Shown piece after piece: positions 48,181 through 60,954 of a stretch of 64,000 nucleotides of DNA; within the stretch, counting starts at the first letter, position 1; every line of letters begins with the position of its first letter. Position numbers and translations under genes: made by a program. The stretch covers positions 8,029,501 to 8,093,500 of the forward strand of contig JBAIAC010000057.1 of NCBI GenBank assembly GCA_037349315.1, read 5' to 3'. The notes below the pieces were generated by a model. It was not told where the DNA came from. It saw nothing but the letters and a program-made list of their open reading frames with translations, and made no database searches. Source of the stretch: Chelydra serpentina. Its lineage: Eukaryota > Chordata > Testudines > Chelydridae.

Positions 48181-51061
48181 AGAAGCGTCTGTCGTGCCCT
48201 TTATATGGCAATCACCACATGAAGCCTCACAGAAAGTTTGTACCGGGAGGTGTTCTCTGTGAAGCCCTTCTCCCTGAGATGGTGGGGGTATTTTTCAATA
48301 CCGGGGTGGGGGGGTTTACCTGTGTCAAGGTTCAATGGCATCCACTGTTAGCGCACATTCCTTCACCCCCGTTTTGGAGAGGCGGCTTTGTGTGGGTCTA
48401 CAGGCTTTTTGAGGGCCCAGCCGGAATGTGGCCTGTAATGGAGACATGGCAAAACGAAGGGACAAATACATGAAAGGGGAACATTTGTATAGTCAAAACA
48501 CAGGTTTTCCCTTATTGCCTTACGGAGGAATTCCCCCTCAGCCCTGAAGGTAGGGAGGCCACACAAGGCCGTCAGCTGCAATGGGGCATCGGCCTAGTCC
48601 TGGCTTGGTGACCACACAGGCAGAGGGAGCTGGCCCTCTGCACGCCGGCGAATTTCTCCCCTGCGTGGTTAATTCAGATGACGTATCACCAGTGACCATT
48701 GGTGGATCCGTGAAACAGGCTCACTCCGCCTGTGCCCTACCCCCCCACATGCTTGCTGGTCCTCCTCCTTCAGACTCCCCCTCAGCCTTTGTCTTCCCTC
48801 CCCCTCGTCCCCAAATCGGCCCTCCACACAATCTGCTCCCATGCTAAGGGGCAGGGCCAAGTAACATCAATGTCCATGACCAGCCAGCCACTCCCCAGGG
48901 CAGTCGTCTCTTCCCTTGGTTTGCTTTTGCCTCTCACCCACCTGCCCACTCTGTGGCCTGTGTTGTGCACACTGAAAATGACAACGGGGGGTCCCCTTTC
49001 GCCTTGAAGTCTATGACTCCACAAAACACCCCTACAGGCTGGTCTATTGGGTGAGCTCTATCTCTCTCCTCCTGCTGATAAACTCCTCACGACGTCTCCT
49101 GCCACATCCAATTCTATCTCCCCAGCGTCCCGTTGGAGGCTCCCCAGAATCACCCCAAGAGGTGGTGCCATTTCCTGAGAAGGAAGCCGGGCATGGAACC
49201 GAGAGCGCTCACCCACTGCAGAGGACGAAGGTGCTGCAAGCAGCAGCCAGGTGCAAAAGGGAGTTTTAGGGCCGCGCAGGTTTGGCTCTGCCCTATTTAA
49301 AGGCCCAGCCTGAGAAAAGCATGATGAGAAAAAAAAGATCCTATAAGAGGATAGGGCCTGCAAGGAAGGCAGGGCTAGCAAGGAACAGTCACAAAGGAAA
49401 GAACTGGGGGTGAGAGAACACCTCAACATCAGTTTCACTTTCAGCCTTCCTTCCCTCCTCTGTCCTCTCTCACTTCGTATTCTCTGCCCGAGGCTCCTTT
49501 CTAGCTCTCCTGTGGCCCACGACATCGGAACAGTTTCCCTGTTCTTGCTTACCAAGCCCGCAGCCTCCCCTCTTTCAAAGCCAACCCCCCCCCCCCTTTT
49601 TAAATAATCCTTCCTACCTCCTTCTCTTGCTATTAATTCCCCATGCCGTCCCTTTCCTGGAATATTTCTCCTGGATCTGTTTGCCTTACCTGTCTCGGAG
49701 TGCCAGCCCTTTGCCCGGGTCTCACTATACATTTACAAGGCACTGTGTCATTGTAGGGGCTGGACGTGATTTTTAAGAACAGCGAGGATGGCGGTGCACC
49801 CCGACTGCCAAAAGGGTTAAACAAACAAGCCAAGCCTGTATTCCCCATCTGACAAGCCGTATAAGGCAGGCGGTGCAGAGCCAGAACTAACCCCAGCACA
49901 TCATACTGCAACCCACAGATATTTATGTGGAGGTTGGAGAAAATATGAAGCTGACCACTGCTCGGCGAAGATGTTAGGAGGATATTCAGTGAAGATGAAA
50001 TTGCTCCTTCCGTTCTGGGGACTTCTTGGCTCAGAGAGAATTACAGGCCCCGCTGGAAATAGAAAGAACCAAATTCTGCATTCAACTCGACACAGGCAAC
50101 TCCTGTCGACTTCCATGGGAGGTAGGCAGACAGATCTGAGGGCTGAGTTTGCTCCAGAAGCAATAGAACGGCTCCTGGTAGTGGAAGTAAACATCCTTTT
50201 ACTTAATGTTGTATGCTGCAGGCCTATTCCTATTGAATACAACAGCAAAATCTCCATTCGCTTCAACAGGACCAGCTCCCTGTATACGCCCTGATCCTAC
50301 AATGAGATGCACTCAGACAGATCCCTGCACCCATGAAGAGCTAAATGGGGCTCTAGATAGGGGAAGGGGGTCCACCTACATGCATCTCATTGCAGCATCA
50401 GGGACTTGGCCAAGTCACGTCCAGTGTGTTATGGTACCAATTTCTCGTGGCCGGCGGAAAAGTCACCCACTCATCTTATTTATCATCCGCAACAATTTGA
50501 GCCCCGGGTTTCATGTGTCACGGCTTTCGATGCCCCTTCTCCTTTCTCGTGAAATTAACATTACACAAGGTTGTAATTCACCAGAGTGGCCTTTCATTAT
50601 TGAACTGTCACTGATGGTTTTTAAGTCACTGCACCACTGTCTGGGCTTGAGCACCACAAGCTCCTTCACCATTTCAGGGTTTCAAAAAGAAGAACAAAAG
50701 AGACTTTTCGATGGGGTTTTTTTTTGGCATCACACACAGGTTTCCTCCAGGCTACATCACTTCTATGGCGTGGATGAAAATTCTTCCATACAGCGAAGTG
50801 AAACTGTCTCTCTAAGCCTCAGTGACCCAAAATATTCTCATTCAAAAAGACGCCATTCCCCCAGTGGGTGTTAATGGCTGGTTTTCAGATCTGCTGAACG
50901 CCCCCGAGTCCACTGAAGCAAAGAGGTAGTTCAGATGCTCAGTGGCTTTGAAAATCAGGCCATGAATGCACTGAAAAGTCCTCTGCTACATATATAGTAA
51001 GTCCTACCCCATTTATTTATATTACTTACTATAAATAGCCCCGAGGTCTACTTGTTGGTGT

Positions 51062-51290
51062 TACAGTGGCCTAATGGCTAAAGCAGTGGCCTAGGACTAG
51101 GAGACCTGGATTCTGCTCCTGGCTCTGCCACTGAGCACCTGCAGGATCTTGGGCAAGTCACTTCCCCTCCCACCCTTCATCTTGTCTATTACACTGTAAG
51201 GTCCTCAGGGCAGGGACCGTATTTAATGGTGTTTGTACAATGCCCAGCACAGTGGTGCCCTATCCAGGCACTATTGTAACAATAACAAGG
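51062..51290 (+). mobile_element. MIR-like SINE, full length
   Basis: Head ACAGTGGCCTAATGGCTAAAG, core ATCTTGGGCAAGTCACTTCC, tail TGTAAGGTCCTCAGGGCAGGG and TAACAATAACAA. Confidence 0.78.
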
Positions 51291-51488
51291 TCCCCGTCCT
51301 GTAATAAGCTCCACAGAGGGAGTACAATGGCTGGAACCTCACTCACTTGAGTGGGGCTCCGTGAGGGCACAAGGATCCATCTGTGGGGAGATTCCTGCAG
51401 GATCAAGGCCTTCATTCTGCACCCACAGAAAATGAAACAAATGAGACTAGGAGGCTGTTAAATCCAATGCTTTAACTGTTGCTTAGGC

Positions 51489-51899
51489 CAGTGGCTCTCC
51501 ACCTTTCCGAACTACTGTACCCCTTTCAGGTGTCTGATTTTGCTTGCGTACCCCAAGTTTCACCTCCCTTAAAAACGACTTACTTACAAAATCAGACATA
51601 AAACACAAATGTGTCAGAGCACATGATTACTGAAAAATTGCTGACTTTCTTATTTTTACCATAGAATCATAAAATAAATCAATTGGAATATAAATATTGT
51701 ACTTACATTTCAGTGTATAGTATACAGAGCAGTATAAACAAGTCATTGTATGAAATTCTAGTTTGTATTGACTTTGCAAGTGCTTTTTATGTAGTCTGTT
51801 GTAAAACTAGCAGGCAACTATCTAGACGAGTTTATGCACCCCTCCTGGAAGACCTCTGCGTACCCTCAGGGGTACACGTACCCTGGCTGAGAACCACTG
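51489..51899 (+). mobile_element. About 400-bp hAT-type element, second copy
   Basis: 411 bp, ends CAGTGGCTCTCCACC and GAGAACCACTG. Flanks GCTTAGGC (51481-51488) and GCTTCGGA (51900-51907) match at 6 of 8 and are read as a decayed duplication. Sequence matches the 22880 element in reverse complement along its length. Confidence 0.85.
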
Positions 51900-52186
51900 G
51901 CTTCGGACACATAGGAGCATTGGCTTCACTGCACCTCCAGGGCACTGCAGGGCATGACGAGGCAGAGGAAAGTCATATATAAAAATACCACTGAGACATT
52001 GTTCCCTGTCCCTAAAAATATAGTAAACAAATTCTGTAAATGGAGTAGTCTAGCTCTCTGATTCCTGTACCATAAAGTATGCAAATGACTGCCTGTCCTT
52101 TTCCTGTCCAGGAGCCGTATCAAACAGCTAGCACTTTTTTGGTTTAGCAAAAACAATCTTATTACCCTCAGCAATAAACTTTTTTT

Positions 52187-52188
52187 GA

Positions 52189-52252
<64 letters not shown>

Positions 52253-52253
52253 A
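52187..52253. repeat. (GAAA)n microsatellite
   Basis: About 67 bases of uninterrupted GAAA units, close to 17 copies. Likely polymorphic. Confidence 0.97.
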
Positions 52254-52756
52254 CATCTCATGTTAACTGGCAACTCTGGAATAAATTAGTTTTAGTATAA
52301 GGGAGGCAAAATTACTAAAAAAAAAGCAGGTTTTTATGGATAATCTCAACTTCCCACAATGTACTGCAACAAAAACACAGCCACTTAGAACTTCTCATCT
52401 GTCCCTATGCGGTATGCTATGGCCAGTCAGAACCTCACACCAGCAGCAACTCAGCTCCGCCTGCTCTAGCCAAAGACAACCCCTACTAGAGATGAGCAGT
52501 ATAGGGTCTGTGATACACAGCTGATCATTTCTACCCCCACGAGTAAAGGACAGTGCCCCTCCATCCACCCACCCACATATCTATATGAACCGAATGAGGC
52601 ATGGGGTCCTGGGGAAAAACTAGTATGTGATCAGGTAATTAAAGACCGCACAAAGGGGAGGAAATAAAGTTGCATAGGCATCATTACTGTGGCATTTCCT
52701 AACTGTTGAGTGCTTGACTTTGCAACCTTAATAATGTGATTTTAAGTAACATTTGT

Positions 52757-52773
52757 ACACACACACACACACA
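52757..52773. repeat. (AC)n microsatellite
   Basis: 17 bases of alternating AC. Confidence 0.9.
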
Positions 52774-53227
52774 ATTCTCATTCACCAAAATGCAATGACA
52801 CAACTCCCCAAGATCTTCCCCATTACATGTCTTTTGCCTTTGGTTCACCTGGATGCAGAGTGAAGTGGACATAAATGGAGCACTCAGACCTGGGGTGCCC
52901 TGCACTGCATGCTGTTTACCATTACATGCTTATACTATTAGCCAGAAGCATTACAGTAGATAATTGCTGAGCCTGGAGAACTGAAGAGGCTGGCTGTGCT
53001 GCCATCCAGTGACTGCAAAAGCAACCTGGGAGCTAAAGCCAAGGGAATTTGAAATTAATTCCAGGCTCCAAGGAATTATCCACTGACGTGACTAGAGCCT
53101 AAGGCAAATACTGTACGACCGAAAAATGAATAGGCAGCTTTATCAATACAGGGATGATGATAAAATCCTTGGAGAGCAGATTATTGCCTTTGATTTTACC
53201 TCTCTGGGTCATAATACCCACCACTGA

Positions 53228-53527
53228 GGGTACGTCCACTCTATAAATAAATAAAAGACCTGCAGCACGGCCACAGCTGGGCCCGAGTCAGCTGACTCAG
53301 GTTTGGGGGCTCAGGCTGTGGGGCTACAAAACTGCAGTGTAGACATTTGGGCTGGAGCCCGGCTTCTGGAACTCCACGAAGGGCCGGGAGGTGGGGAGCT
53401 CAGAGCCCGGGTGCCAGCCCACGCGGGAACGTCTACACTACAATTTGACAGCCCCACACACTGAGTCAGCTGACCCAGGCTCTGAGACTCAGCGCTGCGG
53501 GGGTTTTAACGCAGTATAGACACACCC
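53228..53527. mobile_element. Harbinger-like MITE (GTCTACAC family)
   Basis: 300 bp, ends GGGTACGTCCACTC and AGTATAGACACACCC, flanks TGA (53225-53227) and TAA (53528-53530). Contains GAGTCAGCTGACTCAGG and CTGCAGTGTAGACATTTGGGC, both typical of this family. Confidence 0.7.
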
Positions 53528-53551
53528 TAAGTGACCACTTGCCACTTCCAA

Positions 53552-53705
53552 AGCTCTTTGCAACAGTCCTCACAGCCCTGTGAGGCAGGTGAGTATGATC
53601 ACCACCATTTTACAGATGCTAAAACTGAGGCAGGGAGAGGTGAAGGGACTTGCCCAAGGCCACAGAGGGAGTTGGTGTCAGAGCCAGAATTAAAACTTAG
53701 AAGCT
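53552..53705 (-). mobile_element. MIR-like SINE, reverse
   Basis: Landmarks TGTGAGGCAGGTGAGTATG, ACAGATGCTAAAACTGAGGC and GACTTGCCCAAGGCCACAG. A partial forward copy follows at 53838-53990. Further remnants lie at 1966-2155 (+), 13060-13190 (+), 17112-17150 with 17530-17695 (+), 25390-25510 (+), 56895-57005 (-), 58587-58760 (+), 60405-60650 (-) and 63800-63960 (-). Confidence 0.7.
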
Positions 53706-54425
53706 GAATCATCCTGGGAGATGCTAGTTTTGGGTCCTAGGTCCATGCTCAGATCACATGGTGCTCAGTAACTCTTGACCTCATCCCATAACCCTTAATT
53801 TCGATCAGACTCTAGAGTCAGAGCCATGTAGTAGGGCGGGGGTGAGGTCTAGTGGGAGCCAGGACTCCTGGGTTCTAACCTTGGCACTGCCATGGACTAG
53901 TTATGTTACCTTGGGAAAGTTTATAAAGTGGGTACAGGTAATGCCTCCCCTTCAACAGGAGCGCTGCGAGAATGACCTAAGTTTTGTAACTTGCTCCACC
54001 GCCCCTTTGCCACTACACAGCCCTCTTCAGCTGAAGATCTCAAAGTGCTTTGCTAAGATGGCTACGCCTCAGTTTCCCCATTTCAGAGAACTCCCACTTT
54101 CCAGGGCATTTTATCAAGCTGAGAACATGGTCTAGTCTTTAGTACAGGCATCTGGGTTCCGCACTTTGGCCCACTGGCTCTTGCAACCACTGTCTCGCTG
54201 AATGAGTCAGTTTTGTCTCAGATTCTGCACCTGGCACATATGCAGTGTGATTTTACAGATAAGAGCGAAGCCGTGGAGCCTGGCAGAGCTAAGAGAGAGG
54301 CCAGGCGAGCCAGGAGCCACAATGCATCTCACACACCCACTGCCTTTTGGTTTAGGGTCACGATGCAGCTACAGCGGCCAGATTTCTAACCCCGGTGTTT
54401 GAGTGTCTGGGAGCTGGGGGTTTGG

Positions 54426-54456
54426 CAGATGGGCTCTGTTCTTCGGAGCCCATCTG
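54426..54456. repeat. Perfect 11-bp hairpin
   Basis: CAGATGGGCTC (54426-54436), loop of nine, GAGCCCATCTG (54446-54456). It is isolated; I assign no function. Confidence 0.85.
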
Positions 54457-55535
54457 TTAAGAGCCATCTCTAGTCGTTTGGGTGTGGCTGGCAGATTTCA
54501 GAGACCCCCTCCCCCGCTGCCAAGAATTGATGCCCAATGATCCATCGCGCCACCCAGCCCCAGCATGGAGCTCTTCCTCAGCGGATAGCTCCATCCTCTC
54601 CCCAGGCAGCGGCAGGGTTTGCCCTTGGCAGTCCCTGCCTGACTATGCTCCTTTACCCATCATCCTTTGCATGTCTCCCGACACCATCCCCCCTCGCACC
54701 CAAAACTAACCCAAAGCCTGTCACAGACACTGCATCCGCACAAATCTCTCTCTTTCTCCCCTGCCCCCCACCCCGCTCTTCTAGCACCAACCTTCCCATT
54801 GTCTCCTCACACAATCTTGCCATGTTTCAGCAAGACACTTCTCCTCTGCAGCTCCTGCTGCTGGTTTGAAACACAGGTCAAACATGGTTCAGCAGCAAAC
54901 ATCCACCCTTTGCCTCAAAACCCCTCCTAAGGATCCTGACCTGGGTGACACGTGAGTTTCATTTTCACTTAGCACAGGGAGGTTTTGCTGCTGCTGACAC
55001 AGATTTCAGCTGAGGCCAAAAGAAGTGCAAAACCAGCAAGGCAACCCAGAGCTCCTTCCCATGACAGTGAGCATTTCCCCAGGGTTGCATTACTGAGCTC
55101 AGCGTCCCCAGAGTGACCTAGATTAGCAGAAGTCCAGTCTTGCTGCACTGCACCCTCTTGGTCCTGACCTCAGTTCTGTTTCACCTGGCATTTGAGATGT
55201 TACCGTGCATGCTCCACAGAGCACAATACACATACCTTTAAACCAGGGCTGAATTCAAAGCAGCACACTCACCCCGAACCCTCAGACACGACGGAAATAG
55301 GCGTGGTGTAAACACAGAGAGAGCAAGATTAGCTAGAACTGTCCCTCCAAGCTCTGAGGAAGGGCAGATTTGGATCCAGATCCAGACTTAACTTGGACCT
55401 ATGACCAGATTCACTAGAGTATTATTTATCTAGCACCACGAAGGAAAAGGACATGTTACGAGACGCATAGAAGGAGATAAGAAGGCATCTAAGCACAGGT
55501 CAGAAAACAGCACAGGGCAGCAATTCAGGTGCAGG

Positions 55536-55658
55536 TAGGGTGACCAGACAACAAGTGTGAAAAATCAGGACGGGGGTGGAGGGTAATAGGGGCCTATATA
55601 AGAAAAAGACCCCAAAATCGGGACTGTCCCTATAAAATCAGAACATCTGGTCACCCTA
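55536..55658 (-). mobile_element. 123-bp hAT-type MITE (TAGGGTGACCA family), copy 6, inverted
   Basis: Reverse orientation relative to the other five. Duplication GGTGCAGG (55528-55535) and GGTGCGGG (55659-55666), 7 of 8 matching. Confidence 0.9.
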
Positions 55659-56632
55659 GGTGCGGGAGGTTGTGGGGAAGATCTTTGGTGATGAGAATGG
55701 GGTAGGTTTTGAGGAGTAAGGTGGCAACTGGCCAGCAAGAAATGCAAAGCTGAATGATGGCACCAGGGTGAGCAGGAGAATGATACTGTTGCCTGGGAGG
55801 AGTTTGGATAATACAATAATAGGGGCAACAATAGAGCCCAGTGAGTATGTAGACAGGGAGTGACATTAAGGGAGTAGCAAGTGGTTTGGGAGGAGTCCAA
55901 GGAAGGGAGATAAAGACTGGGGGGGAGGTTATGCAGCAAGGAGCCTTGCTACACAGTACTAGACAAGACACAACAGTCAAGAAGTCCCACTGACTTCTTG
56001 AGACTTTGTCTCCTGTTGCCCCAAACCATTAATAAGAGACTGGGAAGCGTGGCAACCTCACAAGGTCCCATAGACACAAAGAGTTAAATCCAAAGTGGAC
56101 TCCAATGGAGATGCACATCTCCTTCCCTCCACTCCCCTGCCCCTTCCCCCTGCCCCCAGCAATCCGATGTGAATCTGGCCCATAGAAAGAGTCTGAAAAT
56201 AACCCAAACCTCAGCTCATCCCTGGAGGGGTCAGAAATTCTCTTTCCACTTTCAGTTTTAAAAAATCTGCCCATTCTAAAAAAACCAGGGGAATATATAA
56301 TAATCGCCCATCCATTTTAACTATAGCCCTTGCGAACAGCAATGCAAAAACAAACAACAATTTATGGCAAGCAGCAGGGATTTTTGTGTCTGGTCTGTGG
56401 TCTCAGGGAGTGTGCTATCCAAGGACAGTGCTCCAAGCGAGCCAGGAAAACCCAGAATATTACTGGTGTGCTCTCATTTGACTGATCTCCCTCGGAGGCG
56501 ACCAAATTATAAATCAGTCAAAGAAGCCTGATTTAAAGGACGCCTGTATCTTTCCCACACTTTTTCTTGTTTGTATTAGAGGCCCCAGCCGAGACTGGAG
56601 CCCCATTGTCCTTGCCCCTGGATAAACCCGTA

Positions 56633-56887
56633 GGCCGGGTCTAGACACAGTTTTTGTACTATGTCAGTTAGGGGTATGTTAGACCAGTACATCCCCTAGT
56701 GTGGACGCAATTATATCGGCGCCTTATGCTGGTATGGCTTATTTCCTGTCCAGTGTGGGAATAGCTCTTCCAGTCTAAGCACATGTGTAGCAATATAACT
56801 GTATCCAAACTGGGGAGGGGAGATTGGTGCCCATTAACTATGCTCATACTGTTAAAGCCAGGCGATTTTTGTGTGTAGAGAAGGCCC
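56633..56887. mobile_element. Harbinger-like MITE (GGCCGGGTCTAGACA variant)
   Basis: 255 bp with ends GGCCGGGTCTAGACACAG and TGTGTGTAGAGAAGGCCC. The duplication is degraded. Family membership rests on the termini and the internal GTGTGGACGCAATTATATCGG block. Confidence 0.6.
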
Positions 56888-58983
56888 TATCCCACAGGGC
56901 AGGGAGTGAAACCAGAAGTGCCCAGGGACCCAGAAAGCAGGTCCAGTATAAAACCCAAGTTTCCAGACTCCCAGGGCAGCACCCTATCCACTAGGCCACA
57001 GTGCAAGGTACTTGCCCGCTTTATGTGGCCTTTTGGGGCTCATTCAAAACCAACACACTTGTTTGGCTTCAGTTCCCTGCCCTTCCTCCCGAACTCTGGC
57101 AGCGATCTCATCCCTCTCCAGCCCTCCGGTCCATTGCCTCGGCCCACTCAGTCTGGTCATGCCACGCACTGAATTGCGGGATGGGGGGCTGGCAGGAAGT
57201 GAGTGCCCAGCTGCTGGCCCCGGGACACCTGGCTGCTAACCCCAGAGTCCTCGATTAACATGCTCTGCCCTCATTAGGGGTCCTGTGGTGGGAGCATTCT
57301 CCTCCCTGTCCTGCCTCACCCGGGGTCTTCAGAAACCAGCTTGGGGTCGGTCACGGAAGGTGCAGTGATTGTCAACGGGTGACTACAGCTGCTAAGGAAC
57401 GTCAGGTCCAGTCGAATCAACCAGTGCCACCCACCGCTCTGAGCTAGGACCAAATCAGACCTCTCTCAAGTTCATTTGCTCCTTCCAGCCATCCCCACCC
57501 CCCTTCACTTACTCTGCTCTCTATGCTGGGAACGCGCTGCTCGTTCCAATCCGCCCTGTCTCTTCCTTGAGCAGCCTCCTAACCCGTCACCATCCTCCCT
57601 TCTTAGCAATAATCCCCACCCCCTCCCTTGCCCGAACCATCGCCCAGTGTGCTGACTGCCTCAGACCCCAAGCCTACAGCCCACTGTGCACTTGCCAATG
57701 CCTACACAATGAACTTTCAGGGGCCTTAGAACATAAGTGATTTGGAGCAGGGAGGGTTAGGGTTAGTCTATGTAAATAGGGTTCATTATGTAAAATGCCT
57801 CGGAAATATACGATGCTCTAAAGGCATCGTTTGGAATAATGAACCAAATAATACTTTATATGTCCTTAATTTTCACCACTCAGCCAGTATTTAACTGCTA
57901 GGCAGTGGGCTTGATTGTTTCTACGCTGCATGGCGTGGCGGTCTTGTCCTGTGTCTCGTTGGTTACATCTGTTGTATTGAAATGTTCAAACGAAAAACAT
58001 TCAATCGCAACGCAACAGCTTTGTCAGCGCGTGTAGGTGAGCTGAGCCCCTGCCCTGCAGCAAGGCGGGCTGGGGGTCAGGGGATGATGTTTCCTGGTTT
58101 GGTTTGGAGTCCTGGCGGGAGGACTTGAAGGCTGCGTGTCAGCTCAGTGGCTCGGGACAAAGGCAGGACACTGGGTCAGGACTGGAGGGCGGACACGTGT
58201 GTCTGACTTGCCAGCCCTCAGAGCACCATGGATGTCGAGCCGGTCGTTTGAGAAGCGCCTTTGATGATGGGGAAACACAGCCAAAGAGTGCACAGACTGG
58301 GGAGACCATCAAAGAGATGCAATCATGACCAAAAGTCTGACTGTAGGTGAGAAATCCGACTGGGGAGTGCATTGACACAGCTTGAGATCGTGGCGATAAG
58401 AAGGGAGGAAATAAGCATTGAGAGAAATTGCACATTATCAGCATCCTGTAGTGGAGAAGGTGAAATTCTTTATATTTGTTTCTTTTTCTGTCGGTGGAAT
58501 GTGGCGCCTCATTTTCTTTACCAGACAAAGGCCCAAGAGACGTCTTGTGAGCATGAGCCGAGAGCTCTTTTCAGATGACAAGGGTTCTATTCGCCGCTCT
58601 GTCACTAATTCACTCTGGGTTCTCCAGCAAATCACTTCCCCGCTCCGTGCCTCAGTTTCCCAGTCCATAAAAAAGGGGCAACAATACTCATCTCCCAAGT
58701 GGGGCTGGTGCGACTTAATTCGGTCGTGTGGGCTCTTTGAGGTGCTCACACAGCTGGTGAGGTATTCTTAATGAATGGGATGCTGACAGCTAGTTTAAAT
58801 AAGCCCCAACATGTACTTTTGTCAAATAATCGAACTGTTTTACAAAACGTTTTATTTTCACTTTTGACGAAAATGAAGTGTCAACGCAAAAGGGTTTCAA
58901 ATTTAAATATGTTTGTTGCTGTGCTGAAAGCCCCAACAACGCCCCAGCCACACCCTGACAGCACGCTCTGCCTTGTATTAAAA

Positions 58984-59264
58984 CAGGAGTCTCAAACAGG
59001 AGTTATTTCCTGCGGCCCGCCATAGGCGCCGACTCCACTGGCAGCCAAGCTCCAAACGTTACTGAGTGTTTATATTTTATTAAAACCCCTCTTGGCATTA
59101 CAGTTTTTAAAAAGTGAATACATTGACTTTTAATAGAATACTCTATTACTCTTTTTTGACTGTACTTTTGTATCTTTATTTGGAAAGGGTTCAGTGATGC
59201 GGCCCTCAGGCCAATTTACTAGTTCTCATGTGGCCCTCGTGGTGATTAGAGTTTGAGATCCCTG
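58984..59264. mobile_element. hAT-type element with CAGGAGTCTCAAAC termini
   Basis: 281 bp, inverted ends CAGGAGTCTCAAAC and GTTTGAGATCCCTG, duplication TATTAAAA (58976-58983) and TATTAAAC (59265-59272), 7 of 8 matching. At 59021-59038 it contains CATAGGCGCCGACTCCAC, the end of the 29698-type element, suggesting recombination or an incomplete nested insertion. Confidence 0.9.
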
Positions 59265-60954
59265 TATTAAACGAAGGCCCCGATCCTGCAATGTGCTCCA
59301 CGCAGGACGGATTCCCTATTAAAGTTAATGGGACACAGTACATGCACAGCTGCACAGTGCATGCACAGATCCTCAGCTGATGCAAACTGGAACAATCAAT
59401 TGAAATTGGTATAGCCATGGAAGTCAATGGAGCTACACTGATTTACACTTGTTACATATCTGGGGCTGTTTTTATTCTCTGTCTGTGCAGCCCTCATTCT
59501 AATAGAGCTGCTACATCCTCGGGGTCACTGGAAGTGGCTGTAATATGAATAATAAAGATCATTCGAATAGTCCCTGAGACCCGAGAAGTGAAACTAACTA
59601 AAAACAGAAGCCCGGTTTGAACCGAAGTGCAAAAACTAAACAAAGATCAGATAAAAACGGTGAAGGGTAGATTTGATTTTGTAAATTCTTACTAATCTAA
59701 GGAGTTTTTAGTAATGCAGATTGTGAATTTTTAATGCAATCTTTTACCGTGGTAATGTCACTCCAACTATCAGCAACTATCATGTTTACTTATTTTTTCG
59801 CAACAGAAGAAACCGTTCTGATCATTATCTTAGCTGACGACTGCAATGTGTTCTTAATTCAGCTGCAAATCAGGGGTGTGAAAATATGTAGGCCCAGTGT
59901 CTCTGCTGGTGCAAACCAGCTTGGCTCTACTGAAGTCGATGGTTGCTGTGATCTACAGATCAGGCCCCTAAAACGGGTTCCAAAAAGCAGAAGCAAGCAA
60001 CGTTGCTCCGGAATCACCCCCACACTTCAGCCTCTGTTGTAAAAGTAGGACATCAGACATCTTAAAATGCGTGAGTTCAAAAGATCTTGGGTTTCATATA
60101 GATCCAGACACTTTGGCCAACAGTAAAGTGGCTCCGTTTGGGATTTGTATCGTGTAAATCTGTAAAGGCTGGTGAAAAGGGCACCGCTTTATTGATCCAA
60201 CAGCATCATCTTTTTGGTAAGCAGATGTGTTTATCAAAAAATGAAATCAATAGGTCTGAGTTGGACAGCTGACCGAGTGTGCGGAAGACAAGAGGTAGCT
60301 AGAGTCTTGCTCGGCTTCAGGAATAAAGCAGCTGTCTCTTTCGCCTTTTAAAACCTGGGATGCAAATGTACCACTATAAGATGCCAAGTCACCGCGTGGT
60401 TTGCCCTTCTATAGTGCTTTTTATCCCTAGATATCAACAGACCTTACAAAGCAGCATTCATATCATTATCCCTTACTTTACAGAGAGAGAAACTGAGGCA
60501 GAAAGAGGGGATGGCCCAGATCCCATGATTTCAATGGAAGTCAGGAGCTTAAATGCCTGTTAGGATCTGGGCTGAAGTGACTCAACCAAGGTCACACAGC
60601 AAGTCAGTGGCAGAACTAGTGCCCTAGCTATGGAACCATGTTGCCTCCTCTTTACAAAGTGAGATGGGGCCTGTGGAGGCAGGACACAGAGACAATCTGT
60701 GATCAGCAGAGAGGAAGGATCTCTAGGCTCAGTCCCTGGGTCTACCACAGACTCACTCAGTAACCTTGGGTAAGTCGGGTGTGTCTGGAGACCTGTTCTC
60801 CTTTGAATCCTCTACATACTACTGTACTAAAATCCTCAAGCCCTAGTGGTACCTGGGTGTATATTTTCTGGATTTAAAAGAAAAATAGAGCTGATGTATT
60901 TTTTCCCCTTTCTTTTTTAGGGGGAGGGAAATCTCACGTGTTTCAATTTCACAG

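Noticed and set aside
49058..49732. 224-codon frame on the minus strand
   Set aside because: The product is low-complexity (Arg/Gly/Ser-rich) with no family resemblance, and polypyrimidine-rich DNA on the plus strand explains the lack of stops.
50206..50874. 222-codon frame on the plus strand
   Set aside because: No recognisable domain, no promoter or splice context, and no repeated codon pattern suggesting selection.
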